From NCBI RefSeq assembly GCF_016429215.1, contig NZ_JAELUH010000031.1:1-61163 (forward strand): a stretch of DNA of 61,163 bases, in the 5' to 3' direction. This document shows positions 23,522 through 32,692 of this stretch, in pieces. The position numbers were made by a program, and so were the translations under genes. Position 1 is the stretch's first letter, and each line of letters starts with the position of its first letter. A model generated the notes under the pieces. It worked only from the letters and a program-made list of their open reading frames with translations, did not search any database and was not told the origin of the DNA. Origin of the DNA: Herbaspirillum sp. ASV7 (lineage in GTDB: Bacteria; Pseudomonadota; Gammaproteobacteria; Burkholderiales; Burkholderiaceae_D).

Positions 23522-26197
23522 ATGCGCTGGCGCCGATGGCTGCAGGCAACGCTGTGGCTGCTGCTGGCCCTGTCTGCGTCGAGTACGCAGGCCATCGAGC
23601 TGGCCGACATCGGCAGCGAGCGCGTGATCACGCCGCAACTGCGTATCCTGCGCGACCGCGACGCCAGCCTCACGCTGAGCAGCGCCCTGGCCAGCCCGGC
23701 GTGGGAACGCATCCCGGTGAACCTGCTCAAGGAAGGTTACAGCGTCGGCGCCTTCTGGCTGCGTGGTGAACTGCGCAATGACAGCGCGCATACGGTAACG
23801 CGGTGGCTGAGCATGGGCTCGGCACGACTGGAAGACCTGCGCCTGTGGCTGCTGCCCGTGCCTGGTGCCGACGTCCCTATCGACGATGCGGCCACGCGCC
23901 CCTTGCAAGCCGGTACCCGTCACCCGCTGGCCGCGCGTGCCCTGGTCTCGCATGTGCCGCTGTTTCCCGTGACGCTGATGCCGGGTGAGCGGCGCCAGCT
24001 GGTGCTGCGCGTGCGCAGCGATTCCTTGCTGGACCTGGAGGTAGCGCTGTGGGAACCGGCGGCGTTTCGGCAGGAGGAAGGGCGTGAGCTGGCCCTGCAG
24101 GCGCTCATGCTCGGTCTGTCGCTGCTGCTGGCCACCTATGCGCTGATCCAGGGCATCGTCTGGCACGACCATGGCTTCGTACTGATGGCCGGCTGGATCG
24201 TCGCGGCGCTGGCCTATATCTGCAGCTTCCAGGGCTACCTGTACCGCTACCTGCTCGATGACGGCGGCCCCTGGCTGGTGCATACGCCCGCCACCCTGGG
24301 TTGCCTGACCACCCTGCTCTATCTGCGCATGAGCTACGGGCTGGTCGAGCTGCGCCGCCTGCGGCCCTGGAAATGGCTCTACCAGTTCATGAGCGTGGTG
24401 CTCACGATCGTCACCCTGTGGGTCGCCCTGGGCGAGTACCGCCAGGCCGCCCCCGTGGCCAACGGCGCAGCCGCCCTGTGCTACCTGCTGTGGGTCGCCT
24501 CCATGCTGCATGGCTGGCGCCATGGCCTGGATAATGCGCGCATGCTGGTGCTGTCCTTCGCGCTGGCCTGGGGAGCGATGGCGGCCAAGATGCTGGAACT
24601 CAATGGCCTGCTGGCGCAAAGCCTGCTGCCCGACTGGCAATTCGCCGCCCTGTTCCAGACCGGTTTGTTATGCATGACCAGCCTCATGGTGGTGTGCCGC
24701 GCACTGGCCTTGCACCGCCAGCACGAGCAGCTGCAATGGGCCATGCTCTACATGCGGGTGCGCGAACAGCTCAAGCTGGAACAGACCGTGGCCGAACGCA
24801 CCCTCGCCCTGAGCGCGGCCCTGCAGGCCGCCGATGAAGCCAACCGCGCCAAGACCGGTTTTCTCACCCGCATCAGCCACGACCTGCGCACGCCGCTGAC
24901 CTCCATCCTCGGCTTCGGCGACATGCTGCAGGGAGGCGGCGATGCAGCCGCCTACGGCCGCATCATCGTGCGCAGCGCCCGCCATATGCTGGCCATGGTC
25001 AACGACCTGATCGACTATGCCCGCGGCGACCAGCTCGATACCCCGCAACCGGCGCCGCTCTACCTCCATGCGCTGCTCAACGCCATCGGCCAGGAAGGCG
25101 CCGAGCTGGCGCGCCGCCAGGGCAATGTCTTCTCGCTGCAGATCGATCCGGGCCTGCCGGCGGTGCTGGTCCTGGATGGCAAGCGCCTGCACCGCATCCT
25201 CGGCAACCTGCTCGACAATGCCGCCAAGTACACCCGCAACGGGCGCATCGGCTTGCGCGCCTGCTGGCATGCCGGCGCTTGCGCACAGGACACCGGCATG
25301 CTGGAGATCGAAGTCAGTGATAACGGCTGCGGCATCCCCAGCCAGCACCAGGCGCGCATCTTCGACCCCTTCGAGCGTGCCGACGCCGACCGCAGCCAAC
25401 CCGGCATCGGCATGGGACTGGCCATCGTGCGCCAGTGGATCAACCGCATGGGCGGGCTGATCGTGCTCGACAGCGCGCCGGGACGCGGTACAAGCATGCA
25501 GCTGCGCCTGCCGGCCCCGCTTGGCGACGAACACGACCTGGCATGTCACCACGTGCAGGAAGACACCAGCATGCGCACCTTGGTCGATGGCAGCGGATAC
25601 CTGGTGCTGGTGGTGGAAGACAACCCCGAGATCACCCGTCTGCTGGACGATCAACTCAGCCGCCTGGGATTTGCCGTGGAGACCTGCGCCGATGGTGTGG
25701 CAGCGATCGCGCGCATGGAGCAGGTGGGGCTGGCGGTGGCAGACCTGGTCCTGACCGACTACCTGATGCCCGGTGCCGATGGCGCCCAGGTGCTGCAGGC
25801 GGCGCGACGGCTGTGGCCACGCGTACCGGTACTGCTGCTATCGGCCAGCCTCAATGCCGGGCAAGCCGCACCGGCTGGCGAGAACTTCGATGCCTGCCTG
25901 CTCAAGCCGCTCAATTTCCTCGAACTGCAGGAGGCCATGGGCCGGCTGCTGGGACTGGCGCGACCGGAGCCGGTGGCCCGCCCCGAACTGACAGGCCAGA
26001 TGCCGCTGCCACCGCCGGCCCTGCTCGACGATGCGCTGGCACTCATCGAACAGGGCGCCATCTCGGATCTGCTGGACTGGTGCGACAGCCTGCGGCAGCG
26101 ACACCCGCACTGCGCGCCCTTCCATCGACAGGCCCGCCTGTGCATCGAGCGCGGTGACCTGGCCGCGCTGGAGACGCTCTGCCGGCTGCCCCGCTGA
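23522..26197 (+). CDS. 7TM hybrid sensor histidine kinase
   Basis: The 891-residue protein has, in order: a signal peptide (1-25), a periplasmic 7TMR-DISM extracellular domain (about 30-180), seven membrane helices (about 185-400), a short coiled coil (VAERTLALSAALQAADEA), HisKA with phospho-His H453 (RISHDLRTPLTSI), HATPase (about 530-670; N-box LGNLLDNAAKYT, then GIGMGLAIVRQW), and a receiver (about 692-810) with phosphoacceptor D746 (VLTDYLMP). A roughly 70-residue helical tail of unknown type follows. The output is a phosphorelay, probably to the AraC-type regulator just upstream. Ligands of DISM domains are often carbohydrates. Confidence 0.9.
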   Translation: MRWRRWLQATLWLLLALSASSTQAIELADIGSERVITPQLRILRDRDASLTLSSALASPAWERIPVNLLKEGYSVGAFWLRGELRNDSAHTVTRWLSMGSARLEDLRLWLLPVPGADVPIDDAATRPLQAGTRHPLAARALVSHVPLFPVTLMPGERRQLVLRVRSDSLLDLEVALWEPAAFRQEEGRELALQALMLGLSLLLATYALIQGIVWHDHGFVLMAGWIVAALAYICSFQGYLYRYLLDDGGPWLVHTPATLGCLTTLLYLRMSYGLVELRRLRPWKWLYQFMSVVLTIVTLWVALGEYRQAAPVANGAAALCYLLWVASMLHGWRHGLDNARMLVLSFALAWGAMAAKMLELNGLLAQSLLPDWQFAALFQTGLLCMTSLMVVCRALALHRQHEQLQWAMLYMRVREQLKLEQTVAERTLALSAALQAADEANRAKTGFLTRISHDLRTPLTSILGFGDMLQGGGDAAAYGRIIVRSARHMLAMVNDLIDYARGDQLDTPQPAPLYLHALLNAIGQEGAELARRQGNVFSLQIDPGLPAVLVLDGKRLHRILGNLLDNAAKYTRNGRIGLRACWHAGACAQDTGMLEIEVSDNGCGIPSQHQARIFDPFERADADRSQPGIGMGLAIVRQWINRMGGLIVLDSAPGRGTSMQLRLPAPLGDEHDLACHHVQEDTSMRTLVDGSGYLVLVVEDNPEITRLLDDQLSRLGFAVETCADGVAAIARMEQVGLAVADLVLTDYLMPGADGAQVLQAARRLWPRVPVLLLSASLNAGQAAPAGENFDACLLKPLNFLELQEAMGRLLGLARPEPVARPELTGQMPLPPPALLDDALALIEQGAISDLLDWCDSLRQRHPHCAPFHRQARLCIERGDLAALETLCRLPR

Positions 26198-26416
26198 GGG
26201 CGTGCTCGGCAAAGCTGGGCGGACCACGGATCATGCACTCCATTCATCCGGGCTATTCATCTCAATTATTGAATATGCTTAATTCGATTATTTCTGAACG
26301 GATGGAATTGCATGCACACACAAGGGCCGACTTGTTGCCGGCCCTCCATTGCTTGTCACAGGGATATGTTCCTGACCGGGACACTCAAGAAATCGGCCCA
26401 AAAATGGCCTCATCAG

Positions 26417-26456
26417 GCCGGTTCTGTTAACCGACATCAAAATCCGGCGATTTTTT
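26417..26456 (+). terminator. Putative intrinsic terminator after the kinase operon
   Basis: GCCGG near 26417 can pair with CCGGC (26444-26448), which is followed by GA and six T (26451-26456). A small inner CGGTT/AACCG hairpin sits in the loop, and another stem (AGGGCCG/CGGCCCT, 26323-26345) lies upstream. The 383-base gap 26198-26580 holds these hairpins, AT-rich promoter-like DNA, and no gene that I can see. I found no c-di-GMP riboswitch consensus. Confidence 0.4.
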
Positions 26457-26580
26457 CAGCCGTAGAATAAGACAGGAATCGCGATCTCCTTCTTGCGAAG
26501 GAATAATGCATATTCGTGTTATTTGATTTATTTGATTCCAAGGTATTACTGTCGACCACCCGATGGTCGTGGAGAATGCA

Positions 26581-28131
26581 ATGCCCCTCAGGCGCTTGAA
26601 CAACAAGGTCAGGATCATCTCGCTGATCATGGCCGTCACGGCCATGCTGATCTTTGCCTACGCACTCATCAATGGCAGCCTGGCAGGGCGCGAAGCCGCC
26701 CTCAAGGCAGGTGAGGTCGACACCATGAATATCGCCAACAGCCTCTCGACCCAGGTCAACCTGAGCTTCCGGGCCGCCGACCTGCTGATGCATGAACTCG
26801 ATGAGCTGGCCTCGGAGGAGCGTTTCAGCCAAGCCGCTGCGCAGTCGCTGATGGAAAAGCTGATGACGCGCCAGAGCGCCCTCTTTCCCGAGATGGACAG
26901 CATCCAGATCCTCGACGAGCGCGGGCGCCTGCTGCAGGCCTGGCCCGCTGCCAGCGGCGGCAAGCGGGTGGAGGTGCAACTGCCCGCGCAGATGGATGCG
27001 AGCACGGCCAGCGCGGGCATGCAGCAGATGCACATCGGAATGCCGGTACGCAGCGTGGCCAGCGGTCAATGGATCATTCCGCTCACGCGCACGCTGGTTC
27101 GCCATGGCAAGCCCGGCGGTCTCATCCGTATTGGCGTGAGCGTGGATTACCTGGCGCGCCAGTTCAACGACTTCGACATCGGCCGCAAAGGTGCACTGGT
27201 GCTGGCCACCGATGAAGGCATCATGCTGCTGCGTCGCCCCTTCGATCCGCAGTTCCTGGGCAAGAGCATGAGCGACGCCGCCCTCTTCAAGGACAATGTG
27301 CAACAGCGTCCGGCCGGCTGGGCGATGATCCGTTCCTCCCAGGATGGCGTGGTCAGGCTCAACTACTTCACCCGCGTGCCCGACTATCCGCTGCTGGTCA
27401 CCGTCGCCCTGGCACGTGACGATATCCTGGCCGACTGGCGCAAGGCGCAGCGCGCGCAGTTGCTGGTGATCTTCTCGGCCGTGCTGATCGTCGGCTTGCT
27501 GACGGTCTATCTGCTGCACGTGATCAAGATGCGGGACCGCGCCGAAGAGAAGATCGAAAAGAAGAACCTGCACCTGCGGCTGCTGACCGAGAAGCTCAAG
27601 TCGCAAGCGCTCATCGATGGCATGACCGGCCTGGCCAACCGCCGCTATCTCGATGAACAGCTGCAAAAGGCCATCCAGAACGCCTCGCGCAGCCAGAGCC
27701 CGGTGGCGCTGGTCATGTTCGATGTGGACTGGTTCAAGAAATTCAACGACCTCTACGGCCACGTGCAGGGCGACTATTGCCTGCAGGAGGTGGCGCATGC
27801 GCTGCTGTCAGCGCAGCGCCGCCAGGGTGACCTGGCCGCGCGTTATGGCGGTGAGGAATTCGCGCTGCTGCTGCCCGATACCGGACTGGCCGCCGCCCAC
27901 CGGATCGCGCAACAGGTGCTCGATGCCGTGCGCGCAATGCAGATCCCCCACGAGGGCAGCCACTGCGGCGTGGTGACCATCAGCGCCGGCGTGATCTCGT
28001 GCATCCCGCCGCCTGATGCCAGCGTGAGCGATCTCTTCGCCCATGCCGACAGCGCCCTCTACCTGGCCAAGAGCAATGGCCGCGACCGTGTACAGGACTG
28101 GCGCCCATTGAGCCAGGTGAAGACGGCCTAG
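26581..28131 (+). CDS. Membrane diguanylate cyclase (Cache-like sensor, GGEEF)
   Basis: The 516-residue protein has a first membrane helix (about 12-32), a periplasmic PDC/Cache-type sensor (about 35-290), a second helix (about 294-315), a short coiled coil and a GGDEF domain. The active signature is GGEEF (423-427), and an RxxD inhibitory site (RQGD, 414-417) lies five residues before it. An active, product-inhibited synthase of cyclic di-GMP is therefore expected. I start it at ATG 26581 (GGAG six bases upstream); ATG 26563 is also in frame. It follows the two-component operon in the same direction but behind a probable terminator. Confidence 0.9.
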   Translation: MPLRRLNNKVRIISLIMAVTAMLIFAYALINGSLAGREAALKAGEVDTMNIANSLSTQVNLSFRAADLLMHELDELASEERFSQAAAQSLMEKLMTRQSALFPEMDSIQILDERGRLLQAWPAASGGKRVEVQLPAQMDASTASAGMQQMHIGMPVRSVASGQWIIPLTRTLVRHGKPGGLIRIGVSVDYLARQFNDFDIGRKGALVLATDEGIMLLRRPFDPQFLGKSMSDAALFKDNVQQRPAGWAMIRSSQDGVVRLNYFTRVPDYPLLVTVALARDDILADWRKAQRAQLLVIFSAVLIVGLLTVYLLHVIKMRDRAEEKIEKKNLHLRLLTEKLKSQALIDGMTGLANRRYLDEQLQKAIQNASRSQSPVALVMFDVDWFKKFNDLYGHVQGDYCLQEVAHALLSAQRRQGDLAARYGGEEFALLLPDTGLAAAHRIAQQVLDAVRAMQIPHEGSHCGVVTISAGVISCIPPPDASVSDLFAHADSALYLAKSNGRDRVQDWRPLSQVKTA

Positions 28132-28135
28132 CGCA

Positions 28136-29272
28136 TCAACCCAGCCGCGCCGGACTCAAGGCCGCCGCATCGACGCCGAAGCGGGCAATATGAGGCGGCA
28201 CCGCTTCACCCCGCACCAGCGCCGCATAGGCTTCGCCCGCCGCCGGCGCGGACTGGATGCCATAGCCACCCTGCCCCGCTGCCCAGAAGAAGCCCGGTAC
28301 CTTGCTGTCATAGCCGCCCACGAAGCTGCCATCGGCGACGAAGGAGCGCAAGCCCGCCCACACATGCGCCGGACGACGGATCTCCAGTGTGGTGCCGGTC
28401 TGGATGGCATCGATGGCAATGGCGATATCGAGTTCCTCGGCCTGCACATCCTGCGGCGCCACCGGATCGGCATTGGCCGGCGAACCCAGCAGCAGGCCCG
28501 CATCCGGCTTGATGTAATAGGATTCATCGACCGGCATGAACATCGGCCAGTGCGCACTGTCGGGCGGTGCGGCGAAGGTGAAGGCCGAGCGGCGCTTGGG
28601 TTGCAGACCGATGGGCGAGGCACCGGCCAGGCGGCCGATCTCGTCGGCCCAGGCACCGGCGGCATTGACGATGACGCCGGCGTGCAATTCGCCCTGGCTG
28701 GTGCGCACGCACCAGCTGCCCGCCTCATCCTGCTCGCGCACGATGGACTGCACTTCGGCATTGCACAAGACCCTTGCCCCGGCCGCACGCGCCCCGCGCA
28801 GAAAGCCCTGGTGCAAGCCATGCACGTCGATGTCGGCCGCATCTTCCTCGTAGACCGCACCGATGAGGTCCTCGCCCTTCAGTACGGGGACCATGGCGAT
28901 GGTCTGCTGCGCATCCAGGCGCTGCACCCGGTCGGAGACCGAACGCACCAGCGCCTCATGGGCATCGAGTCGTTCGCGCAGGGCCGAGGTGGCGTAGAAG
29001 AGCGCGCCACGCGGCGTGAGCAAGGCGTGCTCGGCGAAGCCGGCCGGCGGATGGTCGAAGAAAGCACGGCTGGCGCAGGTCAGGGCACGCACCTGCGGCG
29101 GGCCGTAGCTTTCCATGTAGAGCGCGGCCGAGCGGCCGGTGCTGTGGTAGCCCGGCTGCGACTCGCGCTCCACCAGCAGCACGCTGCCGTGGCGCGCCAG
29201 CCAATAGGCGATGGAAGCACCGGCAATGCCGGCGCCGATGATGAGGTAATCCACGCGGGCGTGTTCAGACAT
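28136..29272 (-). CDS. FAD-dependent amine/amino-acid oxidoreductase (DAO family)
   Basis: The 378-residue protein has the N-terminal FAD dinucleotide motif GAGIAG (13-18) followed by the acidic ribose-binding VERES. It also has an INVNAAGAW-like segment (VIVNAAGAWADEIG) and a C-terminal FFWAAGQGGYGIQSAP loop of D-amino-acid oxidase/glycine oxidase relatives. It would oxidise an amine or amino acid to an imine. The RidA gene directly upstream, which hydrolyses reactive imines, supports this. ATG 29272 is chosen over 29278 for ribosome spacing. It is the last gene of the MFS-amidase-ridA-oxidase group. Confidence 0.87.
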   Translation of the reverse strand: MSEHARVDYLIIGAGIAGASIAYWLARHGSVLLVERESQPGYHSTGRSAALYMESYGPPQVRALTCASRAFFDHPPAGFAEHALLTPRGALFYATSALRERLDAHEALVRSVSDRVQRLDAQQTIAMVPVLKGEDLIGAVYEEDAADIDVHGLHQGFLRGARAAGARVLCNAEVQSIVREQDEAGSWCVRTSQGELHAGVIVNAAGAWADEIGRLAGASPIGLQPKRRSAFTFAAPPDSAHWPMFMPVDESYYIKPDAGLLLGSPANADPVAPQDVQAEELDIAIAIDAIQTGTTLEIRRPAHVWAGLRSFVADGSFVGGYDSKVPGFFWAAGQGGYGIQSAPAAGEAYAALVRGEAVPPHIARFGVDAAALSPARLG

Positions 29273-29305
29273 GCGCATGCTCCCGAATACGGATATGGAT
29301 ACGGC

Positions 29306-29656
29306 TCAGAGCGCGGCCACCACGGCCACTTCCACATCCAGGCCCGGCAACATCAGCAGGGCTTGCACGCAGGCGCGGGTGGGCGCGTGGCCGGCGGGGA
29401 CCCAGGCATCCCAGACGGCATTGAAGGCGCCGAAGTGATCCGGGCTGGACAGCCACACATTGGCGCTGACGATCTGCTCGCGCGCGATACCCTGCGCCTG
29501 CAGCTGCGCATCGATCTTGGCCAGCACTTCGGCGGCCTGCTGCGGGATGGGTGCGCCGGCGTTGTCCGGCACCTGGCCGGAGACGAAGGCAAAGCCGTTG
29601 GCCACCACCAGCTGGCTCATGCGGGCATTGGTATTGAAACGTTGGATGGGATTCAT
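29306..29656 (-). CDS. RidA/YjgF-family enamine/imine deaminase
   Basis: The 116-residue protein has the trimeric RidA fold: FNTNARMSQLVVANGFAFVSGQVP, QAAEVLAKIDAQL, and the substrate-carboxylate arginine in APTRACVQA. Family members hydrolyse enamine/imine products of amino-acid-oxidising flavoenzymes. It lies 33 bases upstream of the FAD oxidase gene, which makes it that enzyme's likely partner. The C-terminus is short (LDVEVAVVAAL), as in several RidA subfamilies. Confidence 0.88.
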   Translation of the reverse strand: MNPIQRFNTNARMSQLVVANGFAFVSGQVPDNAGAPIPQQAAEVLAKIDAQLQAQGIAREQIVSANVWLSSPDHFGAFNAVWDAWVPAGHAPTRACVQALLMLPGLDVEVAVVAAL

Positions 29657-29710
29657 GTTTGCGTTAATCGTATAAAAAATAAGTAATCATCACGATCGAA
29701 AAGACGCGCA

Positions 29711-29769
29711 CCGTTCATCCTGGGGAGCGCCTTCGATACGGCCCTGACGGGCCTACTCAGTCCGAACGG
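29711..29769. repeat. REP pair, copy 2 (short)
   Basis: CCGTTCATCCTG starts the left arm, then GCGCCTTCGATACG, a GGCCC...GGGCC hairpin and CTACTCAGTCCGAACGG. The right arm is a full inverted REP and the left arm is only a degenerate partner. It lies between ridA and the amidase gene, inside what may be one operon. Confidence 0.7.
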
Positions 29770-29794
29770 GTTCTAATGAATCGGTCACTGCCGT

Positions 29795-31318
29795 TCAGAC
29801 GGCCGGGCCACCCGCCATCCCCGCAGCCTGCCCCTCGAAGATCGGCGGATGCGTGACGATGGACTTCAGCGGCGCCTGCACGGTCTTCAGTTGGGCGATA
29901 TCGGGACGCGGCCGGCGCAGCGCGTCGTCGCCGTCGAAAGCCTGTTCCAGCGCCGCCGCGCAACCCAGCAGGCGCGCATCCCCCCGGAACGGGCCGGTGA
30001 CCTGCAAACCGAAGGGCATGCCGCGATGATCGCGCCCGCAAGGCAGCGAGATGGAGGGATTGGTGGCCAGCGTGACCACGTAGGTCAGGGCCAGCCAGCG
30101 GTAATAGTTTTCCAGGGCGACGCCATTGACCTCCTTCAGGTACAGCTCGCTCCAGGGGAAAGGCGAGACCGGCGTGGTCGGCGAAATGATCAGGTCGTAG
30201 CGCTCATAGAGTTGCTGGAAGCGGCGGAAGATGCGGGTCTGCTCCCCTTGCGCCCAGGCGCAGTCGGACAGGCTCATGGCCGCGCCCAGCTCGTAGTTGG
30301 CGCGGGTATTGGGCCCCAGCGAGGATGGGTCACGGCGATATGCGGCCTCGAAACCGGCCACGAAGCTCTCGGCGCGGATCACGTCGAAGGCACGATGGGC
30401 CTCGCCCATCTCCACCTGCACTGGCTCGCACAGCTTCACGAAGCGGCCGATGGCAGCCATCTTGTCGCGGAATACCTGGCGGATGCCGTCATCGACATCG
30501 CACACGCCGAAGTCCTCGGTGTAGCCGATGCGCAGCTGCGCCAGGTCGATCAGCGGCAAGGCCGCAAATTCGCCCTCGGCCACCGCATAGCTGAGCGGAT
30601 CGCTCATGTGCAGGCCGAGGGTGGCGCGCAATTGCAGCACCGTATCGGCGACATCACGGCCCATGGGGCCGACCACCGAGATGGGTGTCCAGCCCAGCAG
30701 CTTGCGCTCGCTGGGCACCAGTCCCGGCGAGGGACGGAAACCCACCACCCCGCACTTGGCCGCAGGGATGCGCAACGAGCCGCCAGTGTCCGAACCCGAG
30801 CACAACGGCAGCAGGTCGGTCGCCAGCGCCGCGGCCGAGCCGCCCGAGGAACCGCCGGCATTCAACAGCGGATTGAAGGGATTGCCGGTGGCGCCCCAGA
30901 CGGTATTGCGGCTGTTGGCGCCGGCCCCCATCTCGGGCACGTTGGTCTTGCCGGCCACGATGGCACCGGCCGCGCGCAGACGCGCCACCAGGGCGTTGTC
31001 ACGCGCCGGCACATTGCCGCGATAGATAGCCGAGCCATAGGTGGTCAGCAGGCCACCGGTCTCTTCCAGGTCCTTGATGCCGATGGGCAGGCCGTGCAGC
31101 AGGCCCAGCGGCCGCCCTTCCACCACCGCCTGCTCGGCCACGCGGGCCTCGGCGCGGGCGCGCTCGAAGCAGGTTGCGGTGACGGCATTGATGTGCGGGT
31201 TGATGTCTTCGATGCGGGCGATGCAGGCCTCCAGCAACTCGACCGGCGAGACCTGCTTGCTACCGATCAGGGCGCGCAGCTCGACCGCGCTTTTTTCGAC
31301 CAGGGTGTTGTCATGCAT
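29795..31318 (-). CDS. Amidase-signature family amidase
   Basis: The 507-residue enzyme has the complete Ser-cisSer-Lys triad: K82 (PIGIKDLEE), S157 (GGSSGGS) and S181 (DTGGSLRIPA), with the spacing seen in fatty-acid and malonamidase homologues. It would hydrolyse an amide to acid and amine or ammonia in the cytoplasm. It follows the MFS gene by 20 bases and precedes ridA and the FAD oxidase, suggesting stepwise breakdown of an imported amide whose amine part is then oxidised. The substrate is unknown. Confidence 0.88.
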   Translation of the reverse strand: MHDNTLVEKSAVELRALIGSKQVSPVELLEACIARIEDINPHINAVTATCFERARAEARVAEQAVVEGRPLGLLHGLPIGIKDLEETGGLLTTYGSAIYRGNVPARDNALVARLRAAGAIVAGKTNVPEMGAGANSRNTVWGATGNPFNPLLNAGGSSGGSAAALATDLLPLCSGSDTGGSLRIPAAKCGVVGFRPSPGLVPSERKLLGWTPISVVGPMGRDVADTVLQLRATLGLHMSDPLSYAVAEGEFAALPLIDLAQLRIGYTEDFGVCDVDDGIRQVFRDKMAAIGRFVKLCEPVQVEMGEAHRAFDVIRAESFVAGFEAAYRRDPSSLGPNTRANYELGAAMSLSDCAWAQGEQTRIFRRFQQLYERYDLIISPTTPVSPFPWSELYLKEVNGVALENYYRWLALTYVVTLATNPSISLPCGRDHRGMPFGLQVTGPFRGDARLLGCAAALEQAFDGDDALRRPRPDIAQLKTVQAPLKSIVTHPPIFEGQAAGMAGGPAV

Positions 31319-31338
31319 GGGGCTTTCCTTGAAGAGGC

Positions 31339-32553
31339 TCAGGCCGGCTGCACGTGCGCCGGACTGCGTTGGGTACGGATGAACAGGCTCACCGCCACCG
31401 AGAACAGGGCGGCGCCGATCAGGAAGGCGAAGGCATAGTCATAGTTGGCAAAGGCGCTGACCAGGAAACCGATCACCAGCGGCGAGATGAAGCCCGCCAG
31501 CTGTCCACCCAGGTTGACCATGCCCACACCGCTGCCCACCAGCTGCGCCTGCAGCATCTTGGTCGGCAAGGCAATACAGACGGCCAGCACGAAGGACTTG
31601 AAGAAGTAGGCCAGGCACTGGTAGGCGATGACGCCATTGACGCTGTGCGCGGTGTACATGCAATAGACAAACAGGGCGGTCAGCAGCGAACTGCCGATCA
31701 GCAGCAGCCGCTCGCGGCCATCGAAGAAGCGCACCATCACCCAGCCACCGATGGCGGTGGACAGGCCGGCCATGATGTAGGGCAGCGGCAGCAGCAGGCC
31801 CACCGATTTCAGGTTCAGGCCGCGCACGGTCATCAGGTAGGTCGGCATCCAGCTGTCCAGGCCCTTGTTGATGATGGACAGGCCGAACCACACCGCCACG
31901 ATCTGCCACATCAGCGGCATCTTCAGCAGCGCCTTGAAGGCGGCCTGGTTGATGGCCTTGCTGCCACCCGCGCCAGGGCGCACCGGGCGCACGCAGAACC
32001 AGTACACCAGCGCGAATACCAGGCCGGCGATGCCGATGTAATGGAACACGGCGCGCCAGCCATAATGCACGATCAGCGGCGCGATCAGCAGCGGCGCCAG
32101 CATGCTGCCGATGTAATTGGAGGACATCAGCAGCGAGGACATCTTGGGCCGTTCCTCGCGCGTGAAGGTCTCGGCCACGCCCTTGACGCTGGCCGCCGGG
32201 AAGGCACCCTCGCCCAGCCCGAACACGAAGCGGATCACCACCAGGCTGGTGATGGACCAGGCCAGGCCGGTGACGCCGGTGAAGACCGACCACAGCAGGA
32301 TGGAGATGACGATCACCGGACGCGAGCCGAAGCGGTCGGCCAGCCAGCCGCCGGGCAATTGCAGCAGGGAATAGCCGAGGAAGAAACTGGAGAGCAGGAT
32401 GCCCAGGTCGGAGGGCTTCAACTGGAATTCGCTGGCGATCTGCGTGGCCGCGAAGGTGATGGCGGCGCGATCGATGTAGGACACGCACCAGCCCAGGTAC
32501 AGCAGGACCAGCACCAGGTATTTGTACTTGCCACCTTTTACCGCAGCATCCAT
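31339..32553 (-). CDS. MFS transporter, ACS family
   Basis: The 404-residue protein has 12 membrane segments and ACS-type signatures (LGWCVSYIDRAAITFAA, GYSLLQLPGGWLADRFGSRPVI, RFVFGLGEGAFPA). It heads the minus-strand amidase/ridA/oxidase group and is divergent from a LysR gene, so it is probably the importer of the amide or acid substrate of that pathway. Confidence 0.88.
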   Translation of the reverse strand: MDAAVKGGKYKYLVLVLLYLGWCVSYIDRAAITFAATQIASEFQLKPSDLGILLSSFFLGYSLLQLPGGWLADRFGSRPVIVISILLWSVFTGVTGLAWSITSLVVIRFVFGLGEGAFPAASVKGVAETFTREERPKMSSLLMSSNYIGSMLAPLLIAPLIVHYGWRAVFHYIGIAGLVFALVYWFCVRPVRPGAGGSKAINQAAFKALLKMPLMWQIVAVWFGLSIINKGLDSWMPTYLMTVRGLNLKSVGLLLPLPYIMAGLSTAIGGWVMVRFFDGRERLLLIGSSLLTALFVYCMYTAHSVNGVIAYQCLAYFFKSFVLAVCIALPTKMLQAQLVGSGVGMVNLGGQLAGFISPLVIGFLVSAFANYDYAFAFLIGAALFSVAVSLFIRTQRSPAHVQPA

Positions 32554-32657
32554 GAAGCTTTCCCTTCAGGCCAGACGGCGGGACGCTCCCGCCGTAACGT
32601 GGATTCATCCTAAGGCCAGGCATGGTTTGCCACAAGTACAAGTTTTCGAATAACTGA

Positions 32658-32672
32658 TTGCCGAATCGGCAA
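32658..32672. promoter_or_regulatory. Palindromic LysR-type operator
   Basis: TTGCCGAATCGGCAA is a perfect 6-3-6 dyad, 20 bases upstream of the LysR start, in the 139-base divergent gap. Its position fits the autoregulatory recognition site of a LysR protein that also activates the transporter gene. Confidence 0.55.
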
Positions 32673-32692
32673 ACCATTCCTACAATGATTGC

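Noticed and set aside
22763-24640. 625-codon frame antisense to the response regulator and kinase genes
   Set aside because: It runs across two well-supported genes, shows no recognisable domain and has the low-complexity residue pattern of a shadow frame.
26198-26580. Cyclic di-GMP riboswitch before the diguanylate cyclase gene
   Set aside because: Hairpins are present, but I could not find the conserved GEMM core or tetraloop-receptor pattern; terminator-type structures explain them.
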